From positions 7,469,001-7,533,000 of the forward strand of contig JAQISU010000118.1 in the NCBI GenBank assembly GCA_029339505.1: 64,000 nt of DNA. The letters are read 5' to 3'. This document shows positions 52,085-63,869 of this stretch, one piece after another (the first letter of the stretch is position 1; each line of letters starts with the position of its first letter). A program made the position numbers and the translations under genes. The DNA is from Unio delphinus. Lineage: Eukaryota > Mollusca > Bivalvia > Unionida > Unionidae. Below the pieces are notes generated by a model that was given only the letters and a program-made list of their open reading frames with translations, was not told where the DNA came from and searched no databases.

Positions 52085-53885
52085 TGTCACAGAATTAGGC
52101 GAAAATTTGAACTGATTTTTGTTGTACTTGAATTGCAAACGAAACTCACCATTTTCTTGATTTCGTCGTACACGCATTACCTGGGGTGATTAAGTGGCGT
52201 GTAACGATTTGCATGTGCCAATTTGTAATTTACATGAAATCCGAAATACTCGTTTTACGTGGTGCACAGCAAGCTCGATGTGATTTATGTTCACCTATTG
52301 AGAGTATATAAGGCGAACTATTTATCATAATTTTTTACGGGAACCAAAATATCTAATCGAAGGATAGATAACCTCGTCTTGCAAATCTCCAGCCAAAGGG
52401 GTGAGTGTTAAATTTTACATTTCGTTTTATTGTGAATTTTATTCAGATTATCATTTCGTATAATGATGCTTTTATTGCAATTAAACGTGGAATATTTGGA
52501 ATTACTAGTCACTTTTAGACTTTAAATACAATATCGTAATCTACGGCTTAGATTATTTTTGAGACAACTATTATTAGTCTGGTTTTGTTTATTATAGTTG
52601 ATTCCGGAGATCTAATAACATCGTTGATTCCGTAGATCTGATAACATCTGACAATAGCTGTCACCGTTTGATTCAGTCTGATTCCAGCTGATTCCGTCTG
52701 ATTCCGTCGTTGATTCAGTCTGATTCCGTCTGATTCCGTCGTTGATTCAGTCTGATTCCGTCGTTGATTCCGTCGTTGATTCCGTCGTTGATTCCGTCGT
52801 TGATACCGTAGAAGTTCATCACTGATAGCGCATCTAATAACATCGTTGATACCGTCTCTGATACCGTAGCTGCTAACATAGTTGTTACATTGTTTTTGGT
52901 ACCGTAGCTGCTAATAACATCGTTGATACCGTAGCTGCTAATAACATCGTTGATACCGTAGCTGTTAAACACATCTGATACCATCTTTTGATAAACGTCT
53001 TTGATATCGTTTGATTTGTTGTGGGACATCTATTGTTTGTTCTGGAACATCTCTGTATAAATATCTGAATGTGCTTGTGCCGTTAATTTGTGCAAACGGA
53101 ATTGAAGTATCTGTCTGTGTGTCGAACTGTCTGTTCGTCAACATCTGTGTAACATGTAAATATCCGGAAAGCTAGAAGTCCGAGTGTCGGAGCTGTCTTA
53201 GAGTTGTAAAACGTCCGGGTTGACATCTAGGGGAGTGAGGAACCGTTGGTTCGGGTAGATGTTGTATGCTGTCTGAACGTATAACTGTGGTGGATCCGTG
53301 TAGGGAAACGTCCGATAATAGTATTGGTCAACCCTCGGTTCTCGGGGAAACTGGGAGACGATTCAACTGTTGCTGAATCGTGCGGTTATACAGGGGAGAC
53401 ACATAGGTGTATTGAAATTGTGATATAATTTAATACATTGTTGTATTTGCATGTTTATGTCAGATCGCAATAATATTTCAAGTGATCACATAGATATCAA
53501 TAAAAGCTAGCAACTTGATTGAATACAAGTATATGATCGTGCTAGTTATCGCAATCCATCGTGCGATAGATAGTTTATCGTTTGTGTTTATTTTTTTTTC
53601 GTAAATCATACTTGCATTTATTTAACTTTCGTAAAGGATTCTTGGATCTGTGTATAATCCAAGAGATCCCTTTACATTTGTGATTCCTTTTGTATTGTTA
53701 TTTAATTTATTCATGTATTGTGAATGGTTGTGAGTGTAATTGTGGGTTGAGCGCGTGAGTTATTGTGTTAATACATCTGTATTTTTTTCATTTATAATTT
53801 ATTACATAAATTTATATTTTCTTTCACAAATTGTGTTTGTATTGTTCATTTAATCCACCCTCCTCTCGGTAACAATTCTGTTACA
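52085..53885 (+). repeat. 3' LTR
   Basis: 1801 bp, near-identical to the 5' LTR, directly after the purine tract. Followed by ATGTT target duplication at 53886-53890. Confidence 0.95.
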
Positions 53886-54095
53886 ATGTTCATGAGAGAC
53901 TTATTCTGTTCAAAGCCTTACGCTTTCATCTGGATACGTCTCGACCTCTACAGGAAAAAAAGATTCGTCAACTTTTACGTACGGAAGCGGTGTACGAAGA
54001 TGTGTGTGTAGCTTGTGACTTACACCCTCATTGGACAGATGTACGTAACTGGAAAAGTTGGGATTTTGAGGCTTGGACAAACGAAGCATCCCATT

Positions 54096-54467
54096 ATGCC
54101 CAAGCGTTGTGTTCGTAAAATTCATCGTCGAGTGAAAAAAGTCACTTTTAAACCTGTGTTAGTTACAGTACCAGAAGAAGAAGAAGAGAAAGAATCTGTC
54201 TCCCAGGACAATCCCTCTGTTCAAGACAGAACTGTCATAGACATTCTTCCACAAAGACTCTTTCGAGAAGACACCTATGTGACTGTACCCCATGTAGAGG
54301 AGACTATAAGAACATTACACACTACCTCTAGGACACCTTCGTTACCCAAACAATGTTGTACAGTGACTTGTTTATATGCCACTTTGATCGTTTCCCTATG
54401 TATTTTATCTCTGTATTTATCCATTTGGCTTTTATGTATTTTCGTCTTTCATGTTGTTCGAATTTAA
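54096..54467 (+). CDS. Tail-anchored membrane protein, copy B
   Basis: Identical to 9757-10128. Its start lies 206 bases downstream of the inserted retrotransposon, so it may now be transcribed from the 3' LTR. Confidence 0.63.
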   Translation: MPKRCVRKIHRRVKKVTFKPVLVTVPEEEEEKESVSQDNPSVQDRTVIDILPQRLFREDTYVTVPHVEETIRTLHTTSRTPSLPKQCCTVTCLYATLIVSLCILSLYLSIWLLCIFVFHVVRI

Positions 54468-54560
54468 ACATGCATTGAAATAAACGTGTCTTGAAAAAAG
54501 TATTAAAACCTCTTGTCTTGTCTGTTTTTTTGTGTCAATCGTGTCATACCACTACACACT

Positions 54561-55292
54561 ATGGCTCACTCTGCTATTTCTACTACTCTTTCCTCCTCCA
54601 CATTCAAAGTCATTGACGAACACTTAGATCAGGCTAGTTGGAAAACCTTGTATCTTCGTCATCCTTTTAACATGTTAATTGCTGGACCGAGCAGTTCAGG
54701 CAAAACCGAATTTGTCAAACGTTTGATCGAACATAAACATCATTTGATCGATCGTCCACCTCAACGCATCGTGTGGTGTTACAAAGAGTGGCAATCGGCA
54801 TACAGCCTTTTGCAAGAAAGTCAAGGTGATTCCGTTGTGTTTGTAGCAGGCATTCCTAAAGAAGACGAGGGGATCGTGTCTGACCCTAGTCAAACTCATT
54901 GGGTTATTTTTGACGACATGTTAGGAGAAGACAAAGAAGAAATTAAACTGTGGTTTACACGTAAAGGGCATCATCGTAATGCCAGTGTCATTTACATTAC
55001 ACAAAATTTATTTCAACAAAGTAAAGCCCATCGTACCATTAGTCTCAATGCTCATTACGTGGTCTTGTTTAAAAGTCCTCGAGATAAATCACAAGTGCAA
55101 GTCTTAGCCAAACAGTTAGGAACACCTTGGCTAACTCATGCGTACGATGATGCAACTCAAACGCCACACGCCTATTTACTCGTGGATTTAAAACCCACCA
55201 CCCCTGATTATTTGCGATTTCGTATCGATTTGTTTCACGACTGGTGCCAAGACGGAGGACCTGTCGTGTACACGTCCTCGTCGTCGACATAA
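54561..55292 (+). CDS. DNA-packaging ATPase, copy B
   Basis: Intact 243 codons, Walker A and B kept, two amino-acid differences from copy A (L93V, E125K). The shorter T run upstream opens an extra in-frame TTG at 54513, but the ATG at 54561 is kept as start. Confidence 0.93.
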   Translation: MAHSAISTTLSSSTFKVIDEHLDQASWKTLYLRHPFNMLIAGPSSSGKTEFVKRLIEHKHHLIDRPPQRIVWCYKEWQSAYSLLQESQGDSVVFVAGIPKEDEGIVSDPSQTHWVIFDDMLGEDKEEIKLWFTRKGHHRNASVIYITQNLFQQSKAHRTISLNAHYVVLFKSPRDKSQVQVLAKQLGTPWLTHAYDDATQTPHAYLLVDLKPTTPDYLRFRIDLFHDWCQDGGPVVYTSSSST

Positions 55293-55361
55293 CCATATGA
55301 ACCACTAAAAAAATCTATAAAAACCTTGGGTCACTTTGACCTTGTCTCATACATCGTCAAC

Positions 55362-56192
55362 ATGACGTCCCTTCAGTCTCATCTTCCCATCAAATTGATT
55401 CGTGCCTTGTACGGCATCAGTCGCAAAAAAAATCCACAAATACGTGATCACGTCTTAGAAGCCAGTCTCAAAGAAGTCTTACGATGGTTTACGGTGACAG
55501 CACGTCAAATACTGCAAGGCATCATTCACATTCCACATCAAACCAAACGCTTTTTTGACAGAAACAAAGTAGCCTTGACACAACTGGCCAATTCTCGCAT
55601 CGACTCTCAAACCAAAAAGCAAATCATATTGAAACCTGGAGGTAGTGGTTCTCTAGGAGGTGTCATCATTCGTTCCCTTTTAAAATGGGATCCCAATACT
55701 CCCAAAGTTTACCCCAAGAAAACAAAAAAAGCCAAACAAACCCCTAAGAAAAAGAACAAGGGTGACAAGACCAAAACACAGAAAAAGAAAAGTCAACAGA
55801 AAAAAGCGGTCACCCACAAAAAAGGCACTTCGGCCAGGACACAACCTTACATTCGTCAACCACGACCTGTAAGAGAAGATCTACAAGGACGTTTGGCAGG
55901 GACTACGTTGCCAGTAGCCTCTTGTGCTTCCACTTCTCCGTTGCGGATAATGCCAGGCAAACCCAATTTGACACCCGTTTTTCCTAATTTGATGAAACAT
56001 TGGAAATCTGCGTCTCCCAAAACGTCTCCTCCACCAGTGACACCCTCGTCCACATTAGCGGCAGTAGCAGCTGCTCACAAAGTACCTGCCACAAAAGTCA
56101 AAGTCCAAGAAAGATCTGGCATGTTAAAGAGTTTACTAGATTTGTCCAAACAAGAACTGTCCCGATTGAGTCCGTTACGAACCCCTTCATGA
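55362..56192 (+). CDS. Large basic core-like protein, copy B
   Basis: Identical to 11024-11854. Confidence 0.7.
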   Translation: MTSLQSHLPIKLIRALYGISRKKNPQIRDHVLEASLKEVLRWFTVTARQILQGIIHIPHQTKRFFDRNKVALTQLANSRIDSQTKKQIILKPGGSGSLGGVIIRSLLKWDPNTPKVYPKKTKKAKQTPKKKNKGDKTKTQKKKSQQKKAVTHKKGTSARTQPYIRQPRPVREDLQGRLAGTTLPVASCASTSPLRIMPGKPNLTPVFPNLMKHWKSASPKTSPPPVTPSSTLAAVAAAHKVPATKVKVQERSGMLKSLLDLSKQELSRLSPLRTPS

Positions 56193-56317
56193 CGTGTGTT
56201 ACCTGCTACGAAGTTGATACGACGCAAAGATAATCAGTGGCGACACATTCCAGTATAAAAATGACTTGAGGACCACACCGGGAATCAGTTTTTTTCTGTA
56301 CCACTTCTGAACACTCA

Positions 56318-56545
56318 ATGATGCCTCCTCAAAAACGTGCACACCACCACTACCCTCGTCGTTCTGCTGTCCAAAAAGGAAAAGGAAAAAGACAATCTCG
56401 TCATCGTACAAAAAGCTTAAAAACCAAACATCGACGTCATCCCCTCCAAAGACATAGACCTTTAAAGAAAAAGAAGAGTCACCAAAAAGGAGGATCCTTT
56501 GTCAATTTTGGGAAACACATCGTTACCTTTTTGACGAAGCGCTAG
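56318..56545 (+). CDS. pX/mu-like basic protein, copy B
   Basis: Identical to 11980-12207, with AATAAA directly after. Confidence 0.65.
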   Translation: MMPPQKRAHHHYPRRSAVQKGKGKRQSRHRTKSLKTKHRRHPLQRHRPLKKKKSHQKGGSFVNFGKHIVTFLTKR

Positions 56546-56609
56546 TAAATAAAAGAGGGTGTGTGCCAAGTCATTGACGTTAGTGACATTGTAGAACGAA
56601 CAAGTAAAG

Positions 56610-57013
56610 ATGTCACCTCGCAGAAAACATTCTTCTTCACCTCACAAAGGAAAGAAAAGGAAAGGACTACCTCCTCGTTTAGTCAAACACGGAGACGTGT
56701 TGTCTGTCCTGTCCAAAGCTTCTCCACTCATGCGAAAGCAAATCATTAAAACGGCTTCCAAAGATGTCATCGATACCGTGTGCGAATGTTGTTTGAATGT
56801 TTTGAAAGGCACGATACCTTTGTCTCCACACCAGAAAAAATGCTTAGCCAACATCGACATGTTCTTCGTCGAATGGTCCAAAAGAAAATACCCATCCGTG
56901 AAAAGAAAAAAATGTTGGTGCAACGCGGCGGACTTTCACCCTTTCTTGCCATGTTGTTTGCAGGAATAGCGAAAAGTGTGCTAACGAATGCAATGTTAAG
57001 TATAACAATATGA
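56610..57013 (+). pseudogene. Small conserved Polinton protein, frameshifted, copy B
   Basis: Same two-frame structure as 12272-12675. Confidence 0.73.
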
Positions 57014-57090
57014 TACAATGGATGAATCAATAAATGGCTCAAGGAATGGGTAGCAATATGTATGATCCTTCCAGAAGATAAAAGGGACTC

Positions 57091-57828
57091 ATGGAGCACC
57101 ACGAACTCAGACGTAACCTTTGGAAGCCCATGGAAGGACGAAAACTGACTTTAGTTCCTTACAAACGATGGATGGAATACCATCGTTGGCAAGAATAACG
57201 CATCCCCCATTTACCACCCAATCCTGATTTGAACGAGATGTCCCAATTACAACACGAATTGCAATCCTTGATGCATCGCCACGATTTGTCCGAAACCGAA
57301 AAGTCGCAAAAGTACGGTCAACTTTTGCAACGACTACAACTCTTTCATCGAAAAGCTGTGGAACAAACAGCTCTACCTACTCTGTCCGATTTGAAGGCTC
57401 TAATGAATAATCCGTCGCCCTTACCCTCTACAGTGGCTAAAACAGACGTCACCCCACCATTACCCAAGGAAGAAGAAGAACCCCATGATCTCTTTCAAAC
57501 ACCCACTGCCACTTCCATTCCGAGTAAGATTGCCGCTTCCTTATTAACCCCTTCTCCCACTCCCCAACGAGAAGAACTCAAAACTTGGGTTAAAAGATGA
57601 TGGCTACTCCTTCTTCAACAGAAAGTGAAAAAGAAAGAAAGGAAACCAGAAGTGAAAAAAGAAAAGAAGACCAAAGCTATCTCATTACCTCCGCCACCAC
57701 CACCACCACCACCACCAGTACCCTCGACGTCAACTCCTGTGGCACATCGGACACGTAAAACCGTTTCCAAACAACCCCCATTTCGTTCCACCCAAAGCAA
57801 TATCTTCGAAGAGTGGGTTTCTCATTAA
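57091..57828 (+). pseudogene. Conserved Polinton helical protein with stops, copy B
   Basis: Same stops as copy A (57196-57198 and 57598-57600). One base differs near the end (NILEEW in A, NIFEEW here). Confidence 0.63.
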
Positions 57829-57835
57829 CCAAACT

Positions 57836-58931
57836 ATGGAGAAGGTATTAGCCAGCATTTACTACGATCCAGCTCACCCTGCAGGTTACGGAGGCATTCA
57901 GAAATTGTATCGTGCTGCCAAAAGACGCCTGAAAAAGCTCCGTTTACCTGCAGTACAACGATGGTTACAAGAACAAGCAACGTACACTTTACACAAAGCC
58001 ATTCGACGAAAATTTCACAGAAGTCGCACTCAAGTGGAAGGCATCCGATTTAGCCGATGTCTCTCATTTAGCCACCTACAATCGTGGCTACAAATATTTG
58101 TTTTGCGTCATCGACGTCTTTTCTAAATTTGCCTGGGTCGTACCATTGACATCCAAATCGAGCGGAGAGTTAGTACGAGCTTTGCAACTGGTGTTGAAAC
58201 AAAGTGGTCGTCACCCTCTTCGATGGCAAACCGACAAAGGCACCGAATTTCTGAACCAAGCTTTCCAACGAGAATTAAAGAAATGTGACATTCATTTTTT
58301 CACCACCGAAAATCCTGAAACCAAAGCCAGTATCGTGGAACGTTTTCAACGTACCTTGAAAGAACGCATGTGGAAATATTTTACGCATCAACACACTCTC
58401 AAGTACATCGACGTCTTACCGCACTTAGTCCAAGCCTACAATCAATCTTACCATAGAAGCATTGGACGTGCCCCACAAGAGGTGTCACCCGACAACGAAG
58501 TAACTGTTTTTGAGCGTCTGTTTGGTACGTCCCGGACGAGGGCTGTCCCCAAGAAAGGTGGAGAAGTGTTAACCCCAGGAGATTGGGTACGCATTGGTAA
58601 AACCAAACGTACTTTTGACAAAGGTTACTTACCCAACTGGACCACCGAATTGTTTCGTGTTACTGGACGAGTGCGTGGCCGTCATCCTGCCGTCTATAAA
58701 TTGGAAGACATGAACGGAGAAGTAGTAAAAGAAACGTTTTACTTGCCTGAGTTACAACGTGTCACCAAAAAAGAAGACGACATGTACGACATTGAAAGCA
58801 TTCTCGAACGAAGAACCCGTAAAGTAGGAAAACGTCGTGTCAAAAAAGTCAAAGTACGTTGGAAAGGATATCCTTCTAGTTTTGATTCTTGGATTGACGC
58901 TTCGCAAGTCATCGACTATAAAAAGAAGTAA
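57836..58931 (+). pseudogene. int: Chromodomain integrase, frameshifted, copy B
   Basis: Same frameshift before the first catalytic Asp as in copy A; chromodomain intact at ~58780-58930. Confidence 0.91.
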
Positions 58932-58936
58932 CCAGT

Positions 58937-59356
58937 ATGCCCTTCAATACAGCTTCAGCAACCACAGTGACTACTCCTTCACCCACTTCATCTCTGCAAG
59001 ATTTACAAAAGCAACCCTTGTGGGTGTGGTGTGGAGAACGTGTCCCTAAAACCCAAATCGTCTTTTTCTGTCAAATCTTTGTGGTGTATTGAGTTATTGG
59101 TGCAGCCATTGCTAATTTGAGTTTGCAACAAGGAGACAAACAATTGTGGACTATTTTACTCAGCAGTTGCATCGGGTATCTTCTTCCCAATCCTTCCCTG
59201 AAATACTCTTACAACGGGAACAACAGTAACATTATTGGGAGTCTTGCGTCCAACGTTAGTCATTCTCCTGACAGTCACCCTTCCAATCACAATCCTCTTT
59301 TAGACACTCCTTTAACCTCGAGTGACTCCTCGGACAGAACAACATTGGAATTATGA
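58937..59356 (+). pseudogene. Two-helix membrane protein with stop, copy B
   Basis: Same TGA (59090-59092) as 14599-15018. Confidence 0.73.
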
Positions 59357-60288
59357 ACAACACTATTAACCAATTTTACTTAACGTTACCTAGTGACAGT
59401 TCCATGGAGGTGTTTCCTAACAACACGTTGTGCTGTTACATGGCTAAATTACCTCAAGCCATTCATTTGGATCAAGATGCTCATTGGGAAGTAGCTTTAG
59501 TGGAAATGATACACCCGACACAAATCAAAAGCATCGTCGAAAATCAAAACACTTTTACAGTAGAAGTGTTTGACGAGCAATTGCAAGATGCCTTAGACGT
59601 ACGAGGCAAAGGTGGCAAAAAGAAATCAGTTGGACCCACGACTAAAACCCTGTCCACTCATAAATTCCTCATTCCTCCAGGCTATTATTTTAGTGGTCAA
59701 CATTTAGTGACTACACTTGCTACCATATTCAATGTTAAGTTTGGTAAAGCCATGGATAAACTATCCCCCCAAAAAAGTGTTACCTTTGAGTACTATTAAG
59801 TGGCTCGTCGTCTCATGATCAAATTTTCAGAGGATGAAATGATAGGCATTACCTTTTGTCCTGAATTGTTTGATATTTTAGGTGGAGACACTGAGTTGCT
59901 CAAGAAGAGAAATGAAAAAACACAACTCATAGACACTAACGAGAAAGTTGCGAAATGTTTTAAATTCCCTGTAGAATTGAACCAAGGTCTCAACTTGATG
60001 TTTGTGTACTCCGATGTGGCAGAGTACAACGTGGTAGGACACACCTCTGTACCGTTACTGCGTGTCATTCCTTTCAAAGTGGATTCTGTCATTGCCGCTA
60101 ACGAGGAAGGTGGAAATACCTATCACGTTCACCGTGAATTTGTACATCCTCATTATTTGCCCGTCAGTAAGTCTTTTTTCGACAGTGTCAACATTACTAT
60201 AAAAGGAGAACTAGGACAAAATATTCCATTTACCAAAGGGAAAGTCACAGTGAAACTCCATTTTCAAAAACGATTCTCAAACAACTGA
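59353..60288 (+). pseudogene. Minor capsid (penton-like) protein with stop, copy B
   Basis: Same TAA (59797-59799) as copy A. Confidence 0.87.
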
Positions 60289-60295
60289 AAAAGTG

Positions 60296-60736
60296 ATGTA
60301 TCCTGTGTACCAAGGAGTCACTCGACAACGAGGACATGGTTTAGGAGATATGTTTAAATCAGCCTTTCATTCTGTGGTCCTTGTTTTGAAACCGATGGTG
60401 ACACGAGGATTGCACGCCTTAAAAGATGCCGCATTGACTCACGGCAAAGATTTTATCCACAATGTTCTCATTAACAAACAAAACCCCAAAGAAGCTTTTT
60501 TGAGAGAAGGCAAAAATGTCTTGCTTCAAACGGGTAAAGAGATTTTGGGTCGACGAGAAAGTCCTATAAATGCCCTAAACGGTACCGAGTCTGGCATTCC
60601 TGCTTCCCTGACGACACAGCAAGGACAAGGTAGAAAGCGACGATGAAGGCACCCTTTCAAAAGTCTCCGTACCTCTAAAGTTAGAAAGACGAAGAAAAAA
60701 AGAACCTCTCGAGACTTAGACATTTTTGATTATTAA
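60296..60736 (+). pseudogene. pVI-like protein, copy B
   Basis: Same TGA (60644-60646) before the basic tail as copy A. Confidence 0.58.
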
Positions 60737-60773
60737 AAGTAAAAAAAACACATAGAGACTGAGAGAAAAAAAA

Positions 60774-62092
60774 ATGATGCACCAAGAATCATGTGCCTGT
60801 TCCAAGTCGGAACTAGATCTCTTTGCCATGCCACCCACAATGATGACCATGCAAGAAGCCCAATGGGTTGAATTTCATCCCGTCTCCTCTTTGACGGATT
60901 CAGCTCCCATCGAGTTTGAAATCAAAGGACAACCCGAAGATTACATCGATCTCAACAACAGTTACTTGTATTTGAAAGTGAAAGTGGGAAGAATGGACAG
61001 CGCCAACCCGCTGGCAGCCGATGCCCGAGTAGCTCCCATCAACAATTTCATGCATTCCTTGTTCAGCGAAGTGGATTTGTACATGAATAACAAACTGGTT
61101 AGCAGTAGTATGGATACTTACCCTTACCGAGCGTACCTCGAAAATCTCTTGACGTACGGAAAAGAAGCCAAGAATACTCATTTAGATGCTTGCGTGGTAT
61201 GGAAACCTGACACCGCAGGTGAAAAAACGTTTAACAGCACAGTCTCGGTCGCAGACGATGACAATCCTCTCAACGAGGGTTTTCTCGAGCGTCGAAAGAA
61301 AATTAAGGAAGGACGTAGTTTAGAACTGTTCGATCATTTGCATTTGGACATGTGGTTTCAAGAGAAGTATTTGCTAAACGGAGTAGATATTCGCTTGAGA
61401 CTGAATCGTAGCAGTGCTGCTTTCCATTTGATGGCTGATACCGGCACATACAAAACCATTATAGAAAAAGCCAGGTTATACGTGCGTCGTGTGGAAGTGT
61501 TACCTAAAGTGGGAAATGATATCAATCACATTTTGAGCAGAACGACAGCCAAGTATCCGATACGCCGCGTGGAAGTCAAAACCTTCACCATTGCCATGGA
61601 TCTAAGATCCAAGATCGAAGATCATCTGTTCCAAGGACAGTTACCCAAACGTTTATTCATTGGTATCGTCAGCAATGCAACGGTACCCACAATAAAAATC
61701 CTTTCGAGTTTAAGCACAACAGAGTATCCAAAATCGAAGTCAGTCGCGATGGCAAAACTTTGTGTACCAGACCTTTCGAACCCAACTTTGCCCAGAAGAA
61801 TTACTTGAGGTCGTACTTGTCGCTGTACGAAGCCACAGGACAGTTAGGAACCAACACCAGTCACGGTATTTCCTACGACGATTATGCAGGAGGTTACGCT
61901 TTGTGGGCTTTTGATTTCACTCCAGACCAAGGCAGCGACGAGGGACATTTCTACCCTATAAAATCTGGGCAACTGCGTGTGGAACTTCAGTTTGCAGTAA
62001 ATCTTGAAGACACGGTGAATGTCATTCTGTATGCTGAATTCGATAATACCATAGAAATCAACAGTTTGAGAGAAGTCATTCTAGACTATTAG
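60774..62092 (+). pseudogene. mcp: Major capsid protein, frameshifted, copy B
   Basis: Same single frameshift near 61690-61700 as in copy A. Confidence 0.91.
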
Positions 62093-62097
62093 ACACT

Positions 62098-62595
62098 ATG
62101 GAAGACCCTTGTCCTTCTTTGAATAGTGGAGAATCCATGGAATGGCAGGTTACAGAAAAAGCAGATCCCCAAGACCAAAAAGAAGAGGTAGTAATCATGC
62201 AATCCAGATGGCCAGAACAGGAACAACAGTTAGTGGCCTGTTTTGCACAACACTTGGAGGATACAATGAGGGACATGATTAAAAAAGATTGTTATGGATG
62301 TCAAATCGATCATCCCAGTCAAATTCAACACGATAAATGTATGATGATGAGTCAAGAAGAAAAATTGGATGATTATCTGAATGAAGCTTGGAGTCTCATC
62401 TCAGAAGAAGCCGTGTTACTTCAGTGGTATAAAGACTTGTGTGCTCATTCCTCTCCTCCATTGTTTGCTCGAGAAATTGATCGCATCGAAACTCTCTTGG
62501 CCAAAAGTAAAGAGACGAAGCAAACCAACAGTTACTTGACAGACCGTTTCAAACAAAAAGTCTGGATTGAATTGATGACTTATCATCACCTGTAA
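62098..62595 (+). CDS. Conserved Polinton Cys/His protein, copy B
   Basis: Identical to 17760-18257. Confidence 0.74.
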   Translation: MEDPCPSLNSGESMEWQVTEKADPQDQKEEVVIMQSRWPEQEQQLVACFAQHLEDTMRDMIKKDCYGCQIDHPSQIQHDKCMMMSQEEKLDDYLNEAWSLISEEAVLLQWYKDLCAHSSPPLFAREIDRIETLLAKSKETKQTNSYLTDRFKQKVWIELMTYHHL

Positions 62596-62630
62596 AGAAA
62601 GGAAAAAAAACAAGGCTACACAAGAAACAA

Positions 62631-63182
62631 ATGGATACCTGGGAACTTTATTATCTTTTGAACCGTAGTTCGTACACTGCTTCTTGGAATCCTGTCGTGT
62701 GTGCTAAAGATGAACTACCTCATCACAAACCTCAAGAGAATCAAGCTTATGTCATCAATACAGATGACAGTCATCTTCCAGGAACTCACTGGGTAGCTGT
62801 CTACTTTCCTCAACAGGGTTGTGTGGAATATTTTGATTCGTATGGATTACCCCCTTTCGAAGATGATATCATTGACTTTATGAGAAGAAATGCCCAGACG
62901 ACACGATTCAATAATATGAAATTACAAAGCACAGATTCTATGGTGTGTGGACAATATTGTGTCTATTATCTGCATCATCGTAGTCTTGGATATTCTTTAG
63001 AACATTTAGTGACTTATTTTGATCGTCATTCGTCTCGAAACGATGACAAAGTAGATCGATGGTTTTGTGACCATTATGGCTATTTGTTGTCTTTAGCTAG
63101 GAAACGTAGTGTACATCAATGGCCCAATGATTTGTGGAAATCTCAATTTAATTCACAACGTTGTCAACCATGTCAAAGATAA
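62631..63182 (+). CDS. Adenain-like protease, copy B
   Basis: Identical to 18293-18844; H53, D69, Q99 and C106 kept. AATAAA at 63241-63246. Confidence 0.92.
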   Translation: MDTWELYYLLNRSSYTASWNPVVCAKDELPHHKPQENQAYVINTDDSHLPGTHWVAVYFPQQGCVEYFDSYGLPPFEDDIIDFMRRNAQTTRFNNMKLQSTDSMVCGQYCVYYLHHRSLGYSLEHLVTYFDRHSSRNDDKVDRWFCDHYGYLLSLARKRSVHQWPNDLWKSQFNSQRCQPCQR

Positions 63183-63374
63183 TGTATTAGTGTTATGGAA
63201 GAAAAAATTGTTTGTTATTTGAAAAAATGTTTGTTATTTAAATAAAAATGTTGTGTTTTGAAACCAATGCGTCTGTCGTTTGTTTTACATTTGTATTCAT
63301 ATAAATCCTCTTTGACTTTTCTTTTTATCCCTCACATCAAACTATCCAAACGTTTCAAAACCCTAAACCGTAGA

Positions 63375-63414
63375 GGGGTGTTTTCCATCACATCCGCGCT
63401 TGAACCATATAAAG
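63375..63414 (+). promoter_or_regulatory. Right-end promoter module 1, copy B
   Basis: Identical to 19037-19076. Confidence 0.72.
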
Positions 63415-63467
63415 CAGGGGTAGTCTCCAGTCTGGTCATCCATTGTTTGACTCATCCTCCTACGAAG

Positions 63468-63821
63468 ATGTGCTCAAGACTAGCTAAGCTGAACGAAGCT
63501 TACGTCACTCTGCATCGTATCAGACACAATCTGATGCCAAAGCCTGAAGAGATAGAGAATGTTAGAATGCTACAAGTAATGGAAGACCTCATAGAAGAAC
63601 TCTTCAGAGAGGAAATTCAAAAAGACAAAGAAGAATGGACTGAGAAGTATAGACTTCAAAAGCAGCAGAGAGAGCAGAGAGAACAGCAGCAGCAACAACA
63701 GCAGCAGAACCCAGACAGAAGTTTTGTCAACTGCCGTGTGGACACGAAAGAGTTCTCTTTCTCTTTCCGAAGAAGCAGGCCCTATCCTGTTGCCAGACGA
63801 GGACGCAATCTTAGACGATAA
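63468..63821 (+). CDS. Right-end accessory gene 1, copy B
   Basis: Identical to 19130-19483. Confidence 0.68.
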   Translation: MCSRLAKLNEAYVTLHRIRHNLMPKPEEIENVRMLQVMEDLIEELFREEIQKDKEEWTEKYRLQKQQREQREQQQQQQQQNPDRSFVNCRVDTKEFSFSFRRSRPYPVARRGRNLRR

Positions 63822-63853
63822 AAGATTGTCATCCCTCCTCGTACACAAAAAAC

Positions 63854-63869
63854 AGCCCTTTCCAGGGCT
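63854..63869 (+). terminator. Histone-type stem-loop, copy B variant
   Basis: AGCCCT-TTCC-AGGGCT followed by ACCCA. The only difference from copy A is in the loop (TTTC to TTCC); the stem is untouched. Confidence 0.72.

Larger units (their letters stand above)
46879..53885 (+). mobile_element. Gmr1-like Ty3/gypsy LTR retrotransposon lacking RT and RNase H
   Basis: 7007 bp with two 1801-bp LTRs (TG...CA), 5-bp target duplication, primer-binding region, one Gag-protease-integrase frame and a purine tract AGGGGGGAGG at 52072-52081. Reverse transcriptase and RNase H are missing. A remnant of the RNase H C-terminus follows the integrase, showing that the missing domains lay after integrase, the gene order of the Gmr1 group. 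It is therefore non-autonomous. No envelope-like frame. Confidence 0.93.
46642..54118 (+). pseudogene. Unknown gene split by the LTR retrotransposon
   Basis: Counterpart of 9315-9779. The first 79 codons (46642-46878) end in the target duplication; the frame then runs 35 codons into the LTR and stops at 46983. The remainder resumes at 53886-54118. The lesion is specific to copy B. Confidence 0.85.
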
